Shown piece after piece: positions 49,473 through 61,200 of a stretch of 64,000 nt of DNA. Within the stretch, counting starts at the first letter, position 1. The number at the start of each line of letters is the position of its first letter. The position numbers were made by a program, and so were the translations under genes. This DNA comes from Candida dubliniensis CD36. Taxonomy: Eukaryota > Ascomycota > Pichiomycetes > Serinales > Debaryomycetaceae. The DNA is taken from positions 2,790,001 through 2,854,000 of the forward strand of contig NC_012860.1 of NCBI RefSeq assembly GCF_000026945.1, in the 5' to 3' direction. The notes below the pieces were generated by a model. That model was not told where the DNA came from and searched no databases. It saw only the letters and a list, made by a program, of their open reading frames with translations.

Positions 49473-51623
49473 TCAACTACCACCACCACCACAGCCACCA
49501 CCTCCTCCACAGCCACCACCTCCACCACAGCCTCCTCCTCCTCCTCCACTGCTACTACCACAACCACCACCACCTCCACCTCCACCACTACAGCCAGCAG
49601 TACTACCACAACCAGTACCACATCCGCCACGACCTGTGCATTTACCACCACAATTACCGCATGAACTTGAAGTAGGAGCAACTGAACAACATAAAGTATT
49701 AGAATAAAATGCGGAACTTTCTGAATCCACAGGAACACCAGGCGATATAACAAATACCGAAGTATTAGGAGTGTAGTAGTAATGGGAATTATTCTTATCT
49801 CTTTCTAACAATGACGCAGTAATAGATTTTCTTCTTCTTCCTTCTGCTCGTGGTGTTGGCAATTTAATTGAATTATGAATACTAATATGAGAAAACCCTT
49901 CTTCGTTACTGAACAATGGATTGTTAACAATTTCCTTTTCTTTTAATTTCAATCGTTTACTACCTGATTTCAACCAAAATGAAAATTTACTTGTAACAGC
50001 ACTTCGACGCATAACACAAGTTTGACAATAACAAATTGAATAATCCTGATTGAATAATTTACGATACAATTTACAAGTAAATTCATAACCTTTATCCAAT
50101 TTATTTTCATCCACAGTATCATCATGATCAATCCCTGTATGACATGGTGATTCTAAACAATCTTTGAAATAACCATAATTCCATAATTGATGAGTGTGCC
50201 ACATAAGATCGATATCTAAAGTGGGGACAATCATTTGTTTCAAACCATTACAAGTTAACATTTGGAAAAAATTGTCATATCGAATTGAAGATTCTGATAA
50301 TGTTTGATAGATGAACGGTGAATGTAACCAATTAAGTGTGGTGTTCATTTTTTCAATAAATCGTTCTTGTCGTAAAACACAACCCACTAAATCTTCACCA
50401 ATTGCAATTCCATCACGAACGGTAAAATAAATTAAATTAAATTGAAGATAATTTCTTAATAAAAGATTTTTGAGTTTTTTCTCTTCAATGGGTAAAGAAG
50501 AAACTGATTTGATCAAATTCACTAACGACATTTCCTTATATGCACTAATATCCAAGTTTTCCCACCTGTTTTTCATATAAGATTTAACACTAGAACTGAC
50601 AAGGTAAGGACTTCTTTTAAAAAATTTTGATTTTGAAATTGCTGTAGAAAAATATTTATAAGCATATGGCAATTCATTAACACCATGAACATCAAGATAT
50701 AATTGAAGTTTTCTCAATTGATCATGATTCCAGATTGGTGTAAGCAAGCAAATACATTTTATCTCATGATCCTGGCCCCTATTCATTCGCTCATCAATAT
50801 TGGTTGGTGAGTCTGCTTTGAATCCTGGATCAGCAAATCCAGTATTCAGAGTTGTCAGAAGTGGTACCTGATGAAATGTTAATGGTTCTTGACATCGTGG
50901 ACAATAAATAATGACTTTCTTGTTGATAATATCAACTGTTTTTAATTCATCAATAGGATCAAAAATTAAATCATTGGAATCTTTAGTGAAAGTTTCCAAT
51001 AAATTTGAATAATTTTCTCGATAAATTTCTGGAACATTAAATTCAAAAATATTATTATCAATACATCCATGAATTCTATCCAATGGTAAAGGATACTTGG
51101 CAAATACAATAAAATCAACTCGAATGAATGTATCATAAAAAGTTTTCGGATTCAATAAAAATGCATGCCATATCATAATTACATCCAAAGGAGGTATAAT
51201 TTGACCCATCATACTTTCAAATTTGTGATTCTTTGTGATATTAAAAAAACCGTCTTCTTTAACAATGGCATTTGGACCTACTTCATAAGAATGATTCCTC
51301 AATGCTGAAACAAATATAATAAATCGTCTTACTGCATTAGTAAGAAATACTTGCCAATGTTTATGTTGATACAGTTTAAGATCTTTAATTACATTGGTAG
51401 TACCAAGTACTTTTGCCTTTAATACACCAAAAGCTTTCAATAATTTCAAATGAGCTACTGTATCTTCAATTGTTGGTAAACTCTTGGAATTGATATCAGA
51501 TACCTTATCTTGTTGAATTAAAGGATATTCCCGTTGAATAGAATAATTGTAACTTTGAAAATCAGTGAAATCAGATTGTTCAAGAATAGTAATGAAATCT
51601 AATAATTGTTGAGGTGGAGTCAT
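49473..51623 (-). CDS. Glycine-rich domain-containing protein (DUF1399 family)
   Basis: The 716-residue product has the repeated motifs of the DUF1399/GRDP family: QIIPPLDVIMIWHAFLLNP (about 140-160) and MIVPTLDIDLMWHTHQLW (about 465-482), each with the D-W-H core, and a Cys-rich CYCQTCVMRR segment near 545. Two CxxC-like pairs (YCPRCQEPL and KCICLL, about 235-280) may bind metal. The final 70 residues are almost only Gly, Cys and Ser, with Gly runs and CGGGGG units. GRDP proteins in plants are linked to stress and signalling; no role is established for the yeast forms that I can name. It reads on the minus strand from ATG at 51623. Confidence 0.78.
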   Translation of the reverse strand: MTPPQQLLDFITILEQSDFTDFQSYNYSIQREYPLIQQDKVSDINSKSLPTIEDTVAHLKLLKAFGVLKAKVLGTTNVIKDLKLYQHKHWQVFLTNAVRRFIIFVSALRNHSYEVGPNAIVKEDGFFNITKNHKFESMMGQIIPPLDVIMIWHAFLLNPKTFYDTFIRVDFIVFAKYPLPLDRIHGCIDNNIFEFNVPEIYRENYSNLLETFTKDSNDLIFDPIDELKTVDIINKKVIIYCPRCQEPLTFHQVPLLTTLNTGFADPGFKADSPTNIDERMNRGQDHEIKCICLLTPIWNHDQLRKLQLYLDVHGVNELPYAYKYFSTAISKSKFFKRSPYLVSSSVKSYMKNRWENLDISAYKEMSLVNLIKSVSSLPIEEKKLKNLLLRNYLQFNLIYFTVRDGIAIGEDLVGCVLRQERFIEKMNTTLNWLHSPFIYQTLSESSIRYDNFFQMLTCNGLKQMIVPTLDIDLMWHTHQLWNYGYFKDCLESPCHTGIDHDDTVDENKLDKGYEFTCKLYRKLFNQDYSICYCQTCVMRRSAVTSKFSFWLKSGSKRLKLKEKEIVNNPLFSNEEGFSHISIHNSIKLPTPRAEGRRRKSITASLLERDKNNSHYYYTPNTSVFVISPGVPVDSESSAFYSNTLCCSVAPTSSSCGNCGGKCTGRGGCGTGCGSTAGCSGGGGGGGGCGSSSGGGGGGCGGGGGCGGGGGCGGGGS

Positions 51624-54384
51624 TGATTAGGTTCTAATTATTGATAATATTGTTTATAGTGTTAGTCTAATTATAAAAAAAGGGAAACTTCCACCAATGG
51701 GTGACATTAAGTCCCTTATTTATAGTACATTTCTGAACTGAAGTAAACATTGGTTCTTGGTAATCTGGAAGACTTTTAGTTTAATTGGATAGATCATTTT
51801 AATCTAAAATTTCATCTTGCTAAAAAATTGGGGGACTGCCTTATAGTTTTTTTTTTTTTTGCTTATATAAGCCGTTAGTTGTGTTCGTATATGACTTTGT
51901 TGATTGAAAGATATTAAATTTTTTTTTTTTTTTTTTTTCAGTGACAGGTTTCCAATTTTTTAGATTGATTGAGTGATTGATTGATTGAGTGATTATGTAA
52001 GCTTGGGGATGGGGGTGGGTGAATACAATTAAATGAGTTTCTTACGAACACAAACATGAATGGGAGAAGAGAGAAAGGACTGATAAGAACAAGGGATTTG
52101 TCAAGTGGATTTAAAAATCGTAAAGTAAGGTAGTTGTCAAAGAAAGGATATATACAACAAGACCCATAGAAAGTAGGAATTGCACAAAACCTGAATACAA
52201 AAATCATGAAAGATAGAATCATTTACATACAAAAAAGATTTTACAAGTGTCATCACACATTCAGCAATTACTACCCCCCCCCCCAAACACAGGCTTATTA
52301 GATCAAGTGGGATTGGCTAGAAAATTAATCAACATCTTACAAATGATGGATATTTGCTACAAGTTATTAATTACGACATCTTAGGGTGGCCAGTAATCTC
52401 GTCCAAGTGTATTAGAAATTGGCCTACCTACCTACCTACCTACATCCATTCTATTTTGTACATTAACTACATTATGTAAGAAATATTATGATGAAAAGTA
52501 AAACAATGAATCTATATATAGATAAATACAAGTACTATACATAGTCGAATTTAGCATCTAAATACTTGGCCAATTTAATTTATCAAATTTCAGTCATGCA
52601 AAAAAAAACAACTTTGATTCCATGTTTTTAAGGATTAATTCCATCTATAAATTTACGAATTTGCATAACATTTGGTGTTTAATAGCAGTGTTATAGACTG
52701 TTGGTGCTAACAATCAACATTCAACATTCAACGATATAATTAGTAAGGGTTGTTAGATATTCTTTTTGAATCAATAAACACTTTTACAAAGTAAATTTTT
52801 TAATATGTGTTTGATTTACGTCTGGTCTTATTTACTTTGGAAATTTTGTTTCTTTCACATATGAAAACAAATCCATTTAAAAGTTTGGCAAGTTCGTTAA
52901 CTGTATGTACTACAATCAAAATAGTGAATCTTGATTGTAACTATCGTTCAAAAACAGGATTTTGTACAATTATGAGCATAGAGCACAGTTTGATTATCCA
53001 AATAGTAGAAAGAATATATCCCCAGTACCTTTCTTATGGCTAAATGCCGACTGATCATTTTATAAGGGGGAGGAGAAAGATAAAGGAGATAAGGTTTTGT
53101 TTTACATTCTCCACATTTTTCGTTTTCAGGAATTTCGGATTTTGGTATATATAGATGTATGGAGACAATTTTTGGAGTTTGCTTCCATATATTAAATTAA
53201 TATTTTTGTTTTTAACTCCCTAAATAGTGATAATTCTGATCTCATTAAAAGTAATTTTAGAACTGAATAATGTGATGTATCTTTTTCTTGAACAATCTTT
53301 GCTAAATTTTTAAGAAAAGAGCAAGTCTCTGAAAAAAAAAAAAAAAAACTGACACGAGCGACCAAGGTAGTTAATGCCCAGAAAGGACTTATAATAACAG
53401 AATTATCTCCTTTAATTCTTGTTTTAGTTTAATTGAATATAACACGTATCAACCACCATTTAGAAGAAAATAAGAGTACATAATCCATAACTTCCGTTGT
53501 TCCGAGTAGATTCTTGATTTTATGCGAATTCTCGCAATTAATTTTGCGGTATTTTTTTTTTTTTTTTTTTTTTTTGATGAATTTCTTTTTCTACCAAGCA
53601 ATTGATGATGATGATGATGATGACCAACTCTCTTTAACTGCGAACGCATTAATACAATGAATGGACAATAAAAACATTGATAATAACATTGTGCATACTG
53701 CAGAGAGACACAACCAATAGCAAGGAGATTGGAATATCAGCAATGGAATTAGAAAAAGTGGAGTATTTTAGCTTAAGCAGGATTGTTCTTTGTTGATTGT
53801 AGCAAATTCTTTACAACTCTATAGTTGTTTCTATTCTCTGATAGTGTAAATACAATTTTGTAAGGACAAGAGGAAAACAGTGTTTTTACGTTTGTAACAT
53901 TATCGGAAAATCACGTTCCATAATGAGCTTTATTCTTAGTTTCGAGGAAGAAAGGAACTGAAATTATTTTTTGCAATGGAGTTATATAGCGGCATTACTC
54001 GCTTTTAGTAATATGAAAGAACTCGCCAATCGGAAAAACCTTGCGCGAATTCTTTCTCGTGGCTGTGAGCGACTAACGGAGTTTAAACGCTCAAATGGAA
54101 CTGAACCAAACTGCATGGTATATGCAGGAAAACGGCTCGCCTCCCCTTCAATCCATTAATCCGAGTCATACAATTATGAGTAATTTTTTTTTTTTTGGGC
54201 TAAAGAAAAAGTTTTTTCATTTTAATTTTCAATGGATATACATTTGAAGAATATAAATAACCATTTGAATTTCCAATTTATCTTGTATTTTTTTTTTTTT
54301 TTTTCAATTCAATTTATCAATTACTGATTATCATACTTGTTTGATTCACATATAACTATTCTACTTTAACAATACCTAAATAAA
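51624..54384. other. 2.8 kb stretch without recognised genes
   Basis: AT-rich DNA with T runs (51847-51860, 51920-51939, 53551-53575), a C run (52274-52283), CTAC units (52426-52443) and GAT units near 53603-53622. A 78-codon frame at 52807-53043 opens with GTG and shows no family. The part 53970-54150 is richer in G+C and has several short perfect hairpins (see the separate entry). The end (54200-54384) is the promoter and leader of the small gene at 54385. Confidence 0.4.
53975..54170. other. Hairpin-rich segment, possible structured RNA
   Basis: Within 200 bases three inverted pairs are visible: ATTACT/AGTAAT (53994-54012), GAGCG/CGCTC (about 54067-54092) and CTGCAT/ATGCAG (54111-54127). 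The base composition is more balanced than the flanks. A 62-codon frame lacks an ATG at its start. It could be a non-coding RNA, or chance; I found no tRNA or snoRNA box pattern that settles it. Confidence 0.25.
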
Positions 54385-54549
54385 ATGTCTGCTACCATTT
54401 CACAACCACAACAACAACCAATTAAATTGACTGCTGCTCAAAAAGAACAACAAATAATGCAAGAAATTAGAAATAATGCTATCAAATACGAAAATAAATT
54501 TGAAGGTTCATTCTTGGGTGAAATCTTTGGATTTGCCATTAGAAAATAG
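54385..54549 (+). CDS. Small 54-residue protein of unknown function
   Basis: A short gene with strong coding signs. It has an ATG in an A-rich context (TAAAATG), biased codons of the kind used in highly expressed Candida genes (TTG, GCT, CAA, GAA), and a natural TAG stop. The protein begins SATISQPQQQPIKLTAAQKE, continues through a charged helix (IMQEIRNNAIKYENKF) and ends with a short hydrophobic segment (GSFLGEIFGFAIRK). The size and layout recall accessory subunits of mitochondrial or ER membrane complexes, but I do not recognise a family. The leader (54290-54384) is T-rich, then C/A-rich, as in well-expressed genes. Confidence 0.62.
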   Translation: MSATISQPQQQPIKLTAAQKEQQIMQEIRNNAIKYENKFEGSFLGEIFGFAIRK

Positions 54550-54934
54550 GTGTCGTTGGTTTCCGTTGATTATAAAAATTCTTTTTTTTTTTTTGCTTGG
54601 GTTTATTTGTATTTGGTTTAAAATTATAGAATAAGAAAATTCGTTCAATAAATTAATATTAATATCTTATGAAGTTATGAGTTCTGTTTAGTTTATAGAT
54701 ATTTATCAATAAAATATTTATATTAGTATAAAATCTATTGATCAGGGGGGGGGGGGGTTTGTGGCTGGCATACACAATTTTCATTTTTGGTAATCATCGT
54801 GTGGTTGTAGAATAATCATAAAACATCCATTTCACACCTACAAAGCATTTGAATTGAATAAGACTTTAATATTTACTAGTGATATCCCCTATAAGTTGTT
54901 ATAAAAAATTAAGTCAGTATATATTTCACTATCT
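54550..54934. other. Intergenic 3' region
   Basis: 385 bases between two convergent genes, with T runs (54582-54593), a G run at 54746-54757 and AT-rich DNA. Nothing else is seen. Confidence 0.4.
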
Positions 54935-55943
54935 TTACGAGAAAAAACTAATCTTAACAACTATGGTAAATAATAAATGAATCACCGCCAACAAACCAAG
55001 TATAATATAATACAATTTACCTGATTCATTAAGAATCAAGCAATTCTTCTTCACTATAGGGCTGATTTTATTCAAATTACTGAATCCAGTAATAGCACCG
55101 AAAACTCCAACAAAGATCCATTTCAAAATATCACTATTTATGAAAACTATGAGTAAATTGATAATGGTTATTGGCACCCACAATACATTGGTATATCCAT
55201 ATATCGAAATGGTTTTCACTAAATCTATAGGATGAGGAAATTTATTATAATATGTCGTTATGGCCCATAACAAAAATGGAACAATAAAATTATACCCATA
55301 AAACAAAGATATCGATTTGATTAATAAACTAAAATCATAAGAGTATGGTTTGGAAGTATCATCACCACGTAGCCATTGATTCAAAAGATTTGACCCAGTT
55401 GAACTAACAAACATGAGAAAAATCAATGTTCCCGTAATCCAAACAAATCCATATAATTCATGTGGGTATTGTCTTTGATCATCTCCTTCATTGGCTTGCG
55501 AGAGTGGATTTAACGCCTTTTGCAATTTAACATAAAATACATCACTATCTAAATCAAAAAACGAACGATAAAAATTTATTTGAAATATATGTGATTTAGT
55601 AGATTGTTGAGCATTAGTTGATGATTGAGGTTGTAATGGTTGTTGCTGCTGGCTTGTAGAGGACTCTAAAGCGTTCGTCGATTCTATTGGTGCTTCTATC
55701 AATTATGTTAGTAAAAAAAATTCATTTAGATTCTAAAATAAAAATGCACTCTCTTAGCCTCGGCGTTGAAGGATACATACCATCTGGTTGAATGTAATCG
55801 TCACCTAATAAATCACCCTAAAATGAAATCATGTTAGTACTCTATCTATCTTAGTTCATTTGTTACTTTGTCCTCGCAATTGGATAAGATACTTGTTGAA
55901 AACATACTTGAGAGTCCTTTAGTTTGGTATATGGTTGAGACAT
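54935..55943 (-). CDS. YIP5: Yip1-domain Golgi protein, YIP5/YIPF1-2 type (two introns)
   Basis: Membrane protein of the Yip1 family, which associates with Rab GTPases in Golgi traffic. Exon 1 is 55908-55943 (MSQPYTKLKDSQ), exon 2 is 55781-55817 (GDLLGDDYIQPD), exon 3 is 54935-55695. Introns are 55818-55907 (GTATGT...TTTTAG) and 55696-55780 (GTATGT...GATAG), both with TACTAAC. The 277-residue product has a Gln/Ser-rich N-terminus, the family block FYRSFFDLDSDVFYVKLQKA followed by LNPLSQ and ELYGFVWITGTLIFLMF, and about five membrane helices up to the C-terminus. The split N-terminus keeps the DLLGDDYI motif of YIPF1/2 proteins, which supports the exon model. Confidence 0.82.
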
Positions 55944-56164
55944 ATCAAGCTGGTGTTGTTGTACTTAAAGTGAATAAACACAGTGTTTGTATTTTTTCCT
56001 CCTCCTTTTGGATTCAACATTTTTGACTTTCTACAATTTCAATAAAACTTGTAAAAAGTGCACGCCAAACACCACTTAAACAATAAAGAGTTGCAATTTA
56101 TCATTTTTTAAACATTAGCACAGTCTAGCTATATTACAAAAGCTTTACATATATTCCATACATT

Positions 56165-58051
56165 TCACAATCGGTTATAAGCATCAACTAAATTTTTCTT
56201 CATCATAACATTGACATTAGAAACATTTGCTGGTTGCTGATTCAATTTCTCATTATTAAGAAAACTCTCCATGCTACCATATGGGGTTTCCCATGGATTT
56301 ATAATTGGTTTACTAATATTGCTTTCTTTAACACTTTTTTTAGTGGAATTGAAGGGCTTACCTTTGATGTCAAAATCCCTGATATTTTTGCTTCCCGTTG
56401 AGCTGACATAATTAGACAATGAGCTTTCATCATAAAATTTCAAGTTAGCTGGTTGTCCAGATAGGGTTTTGTCATCACTAAGGTCACATTGACTATCCTT
56501 CATAATAAACTCAGGATCAAATTCAAATTTACCCTTTGTTTCTTCTAATTGTGTTGTGAAAAACAATCCACCTAAACATATGAATGAAATAATTAAAAAC
56601 AACCAACCATTAAGTTCCTCCATCAAAAAGGAAAAAGACAAAGAAGTACATGTTTCAAATAACCAGTGCAAACTCATAATCACAACCCAGCCTTTTATTC
56701 TTGAACTGGTTGAAAAGGTTTCTATAATGTACAACCAACACGTTGGCACTAGCATTGAATAATACACAACATCTAGAAACACTGTCAATGCTAATACCAC
56801 AGATGCTTTTTCTTGGTAGAAAACAACCTTCATAGCCCAGTCCAAATTTGACTGCTCACTTTTTGGAATAGGTACAGAAAACCCAAGAAATAAAATCATA
56901 TAACTGATAATCACAATCGTTGTCAAAAACATACCAAAAACAAGCACGTCTTTTCTTCTCATCATATCAATTATTAAAATTGGTGCTGTTGCAAACAAAA
57001 CTCGCATCAATAACTGGAAAATCGTAACTGTTTTCAAACTTTCACCCATGATTTGGCACGACTGACAAATGTAATCCAAACTTTCCAAAATCTTGCTAAT
57101 AGAAGTAAAATCAACGAAAAACAACAACAAAATACCTCTGCACACCTCCTTGATATATTTTTTCCCAAATAATCCATTGATTGAACAACTTTTGATACAT
57201 ACACCTGTTGAATACTTTTTAATCACATAATGTTTATCACCCAATCTTATTCTATCCTCTTTTGTTTTTCGACGTTTTAAGACAGAAGAGTTTTTAACTT
57301 CTATCAGTTCTAAAACATCAGCGGCAGAAGTCCATTCGCAATTTACTGCCAACCACTTGGGTGACTCCGGTATAAATGCGATAAATGTAGCAGCGAAAAC
57401 AAGCGGGATCACTTCAATAGCCCAAAACAATCGAGAGTATTTCGATTCATTAAGGAATCTCTCTGATATTAATCGGACAACATAAATAAACAAATTCCCC
57501 AATGCACAACTAAATATAAATATCGATAAAATCCTACCTCTATTTTGCACAGGAATAATTTCGTACTGATATATGGGAATGGTAACAAATGCCATTCCAA
57601 TTGCAACACCGTTAATGATTTTACCAATGATCAACATAGTTATAGTGTCCAGAATGAAAGCAAAAATTATACCTATAATCCAGATAACTGATAAGCTCTC
57701 CATTGATCTAATAAATCCAAAATGCTCTGATATTTCACCACCAATTACACTTCCGGCTATCAACAACAAAAAGCACAAAAAAAATATGTTAGAATCACCA
57801 ATAAGGGATTTACAAAAATATACATATTCTTAGTAGTATTAATAATTACCTATTGCACCCAAATAGTTGGTTGATTTTATTAGATTAATATCAAATTTGG
57901 TGGGTTCACGATACAATGTTGCAAATAAATTCGTTTGACGAACACTCAAGTATGAATACAATTCCATCCCCGATACAAAACTAAACAATGATATGACCAA
58001 TCCAATAGCATAATAGTTGTATAATTTCTTGATTTTTTTAACACCTTTCAT
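56165..58051 (-). CDS. Divergent sugar-transporter-like MFS protein (one intron)
   Basis: Exon 1 is 57850-58051, the intron is 57757-57849 (GTAATT...GATAG, 93 bases) and exon 2 is 56165-57756; together 597 residues. The join falls in the TM2 region, giving NYLGAIAGSVIGGEISEHFG, the usual GA..G....G pattern of hexose transporters. Later NRGRIL and PESPKWL also match the family. But the TM2-3 loop lacks the DR.GRR motif, and the QQ.(S/T)G.N motif after the central loop is replaced (FFVDFTSISKILESL). The C-terminal tail is about 115 residues and disordered. It may be a degenerate transporter or a sensor-like protein. The start is the ATG at 58051; the frame opens further left at TTG. Confidence 0.7.
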
Positions 58052-58289
58052 GATTGTATGGAAGTTGGTTATGTTAAGTAAAGATGAAAGAAGAATAATA
58101 TCAAAAATTAAAAAGTTCACACACTTCAAGGAAAATGATTAGCGCGCTATCAGTACGTTCCAGAATGATTTCCAAAAAGAAAAATTATCAACGGCATTTT
58201 TTGAACCGATATCAACAACAATACTATTGATTGCTTGTTAAAAGCTAACACATTTATTTTTGAAGAGTACTTTGTTAGTCTCTTAAACC

Positions 58290-61200
58290 ATGGAGACAGA
58301 TAAAATGGACATTGAACATGAAAAGTACCAATTTATATCCCTAGATCAGTACAACAATAACCCCGAAAAAGAAGTCAAGAAAGTTTTAGTTAAACAAACC
58401 CTACTACATTCACCAGTAATCACTAATATAATAACTGACTTTAAAGTTCGAATTAATAAACCATTTAGAGGGGTATCAAGTGAATTATTTAATGATGAAG
58501 AATTTCAGACCCTTATCCCTCAGGAAGAAGATTCCCAATTGGATGCCTTTGGTGATAGTGACGATGATGATGACGAATTGCTATTTGGGGTGTCTAACGA
58601 TACCACTTTCACGATACCAGAAGCTTCGCAACAAATAGCACCACAGTTTAAAACAATTGAAGTAATTGTTAAACACACATCCATTGTCATCGATGGGATA
58701 GAGTTTTCTACAAAGTCAACTATTAGATCATCATGTGTTGTGAAATCAAGTACCAATGAGGACGAGCATCATTTATTCATCTCATTAAAATCAGGTTTCT
58801 TACTCCTTATACGATTGTATTATGTGCCCCGATACTATAAAGACAACAGCTATGAGTTTCAATCCAACCATAGTATAGGCAACGATGAAGGGAATTCCAT
58901 TTTTAAACCATTTGTAATACAGTGGTGGGATACAGGAAGCGATCAACCTACTCCAGGATTGGAATCATGTGGATCTTTGCTTAGGTCATCACCGTCGGGA
59001 CTTTCGACAGTAGCGTTTTCCAGCTCACGATCATTCAGATTATACATGACTCAAAGTTCTACTGGCGGCACCACTGTATTGAGAAATCACATTAATATCC
59101 CAATGGACGGGTTCCTCATTGAAGCTTGCTTTATAGAGCCAAATGCCACAGTACAAACAGACATGTTATTTACTTTGATATTTACCGAGACTAGACGATT
59201 GACTATAAACTTGTTTTTATGGTCTAATGTTGAAGGAGTATGGCAAGGATTTTCTCGAGAAGTGCTACCGTTAGAGAACGATACCGAAATACCGGTGTTT
59301 GTTGCACCTCTTACCAACAATTGCTCTTTTTTATTTGTTTCGCCAACAAAATTAACCATTGTTACTATTCATGACATTATATCTGCAAGTTATGAATTCA
59401 AAACAATCGAGGCACCTTGGCAAAAGTCCTTCCCAACAACCTACCATATTCCTAAGGAAAACACCACCCCATTAGAGATTGCCAAATTTGATGAAGTTTT
59501 AATATCTACCGATACAGGGGCCATATATTCCATTCAAATCATTGACAATTCATTTGGCAAATGTGATCCCATAATACGTGTTGCAGATAGTATCTCCCAT
59601 TTTGTTTTAGAGAAAAGAAAAGAAAACTATAGAATGATATATGCAAGTACTGGTGGTTCGAGCAAAGATATTTTAATACCTGGCTTGTTTTCAAGTGAAA
59701 TTTTAGCTGACATTAGCAACATGTCAAAAATCCCTTACACTAATGCCAGACTACTAAATGATTTCAAAACTTGGGCTCCATTAGTAGACATTTCAGTAAT
59801 TGATTCAAAGCAAATAAAAGATTCAAAACTACCGTTAAGAAACGAAATTTGGGGTGTGGGTGGTATTGGAAGAAAAAGCAAATTGAGTCAATTTCGATTT
59901 GGATACACTGCCACTAAGAAAAGCAATACTTATGAGAAACTTCGTAAGGCTATTGGCTTATGGAAATTACTGGTCAATGTTTCCATTTACTTGTTGTGTT
60001 CATTACCATTTGAGACAATATTATTGGAAGTCCAAGCAAGTGCCAAAGATGCTTTTGTGGAAATATCAGATGCATATTTGATAACTGACAATCTGACACT
60101 ATATTCAACGGTGATACTGGATGGTATGATTATTCAAATTACTAGCAATTCAATCACTTTGTCTGATTTGGTTTACCAGAAAATAACTCAATTTGTTGAA
60201 TTTTCAATTGTTTTCTCCGAAGTGATTCAAAACTTTTTAATATTAATAGTTGAAGACACGGACAATCAACTCAAGGTTAAAATTTATCGGATAGTTTTCT
60301 TGGAAGTGTCACCATCTCTAGAAGGAGACACAGATGATGATATTTCTAAATACTTTGAGTTTGCTGGGGAACAAGTATTGGATTTTCAACCATCCATGCT
60401 TAAAGCTTGTACAGTCAAAGATGAAGAATTAAAAATTGGTATAGGTGGATTTGATGGTAGCCTACATTTTATATCATTTAAAGAAGGAAATTTTACCAGT
60501 TTGAAAACTTATGATTTGATACAGTTTTCAAAATACAATCATGATGAAATTACTGATCTTGGGTTCATCATTCCACACGACATGATTGTCAATGATAATG
60601 AAATCATTGTTGGCACACGAGAAGGTTATTATCTACAATTTGATATAGTGAATGGTTCTAACAATCACTTGCAATGCAAGCAATTTCTCAGAATTGGGTC
60701 GACTAGTGTCAAATTATGTCCTGCATCTGACGTGAAATTACTACTTGTTTACAGTGATCAATTATGGTTACTAAATCAATATGAATCAGAATATCCAACT
60801 CGAGTTTATTTTGATGATAATTTTGAACGTTCGATAGTACAATCAGTGGAAATTGACAATAGAAACGACAACAGCAAATGGAAGAGTTTAGCATTGATAA
60901 GAGATAATGGACTAGTGTTGGTTGATGTGTCCACCTTTTGTCAACCCAGTATTAGACAATTGTCTATGCCTGATAATGCCAAAAAACTTATTTATATACC
61001 GCATATTTCTACATTTTTGGTGTTATACCATTCCAATTATGCCAATGGCAGAATCAAATGTGTTGATAAAAAGTCAATCAAGGTTATCACGCACAAAGAA
61101 ACAAACATCAAATTTCGTGTGACTAATAATAATATGAATGGAGATGACAATGAAACATATATATTTCTGGATGATGAAATACCTATTTCAGTTTGTATCT

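Noticed and set aside
49467..49664. Thr/Ser-rich plus-strand frame
   Set aside because: It is the antisense of the Gly/Cys tail of the DUF1399 gene, an artefact of the repeat.
52807..53043. 78-codon plus-strand frame
   Set aside because: It opens with GTG; a shorter ATG start is possible, but there are no conserved features and the codon use looks random.
53971..54159. 62-codon plus-strand frame
   Set aside because: It starts with TTG with no ATG near the beginning. The region is better described by its hairpins than as coding.
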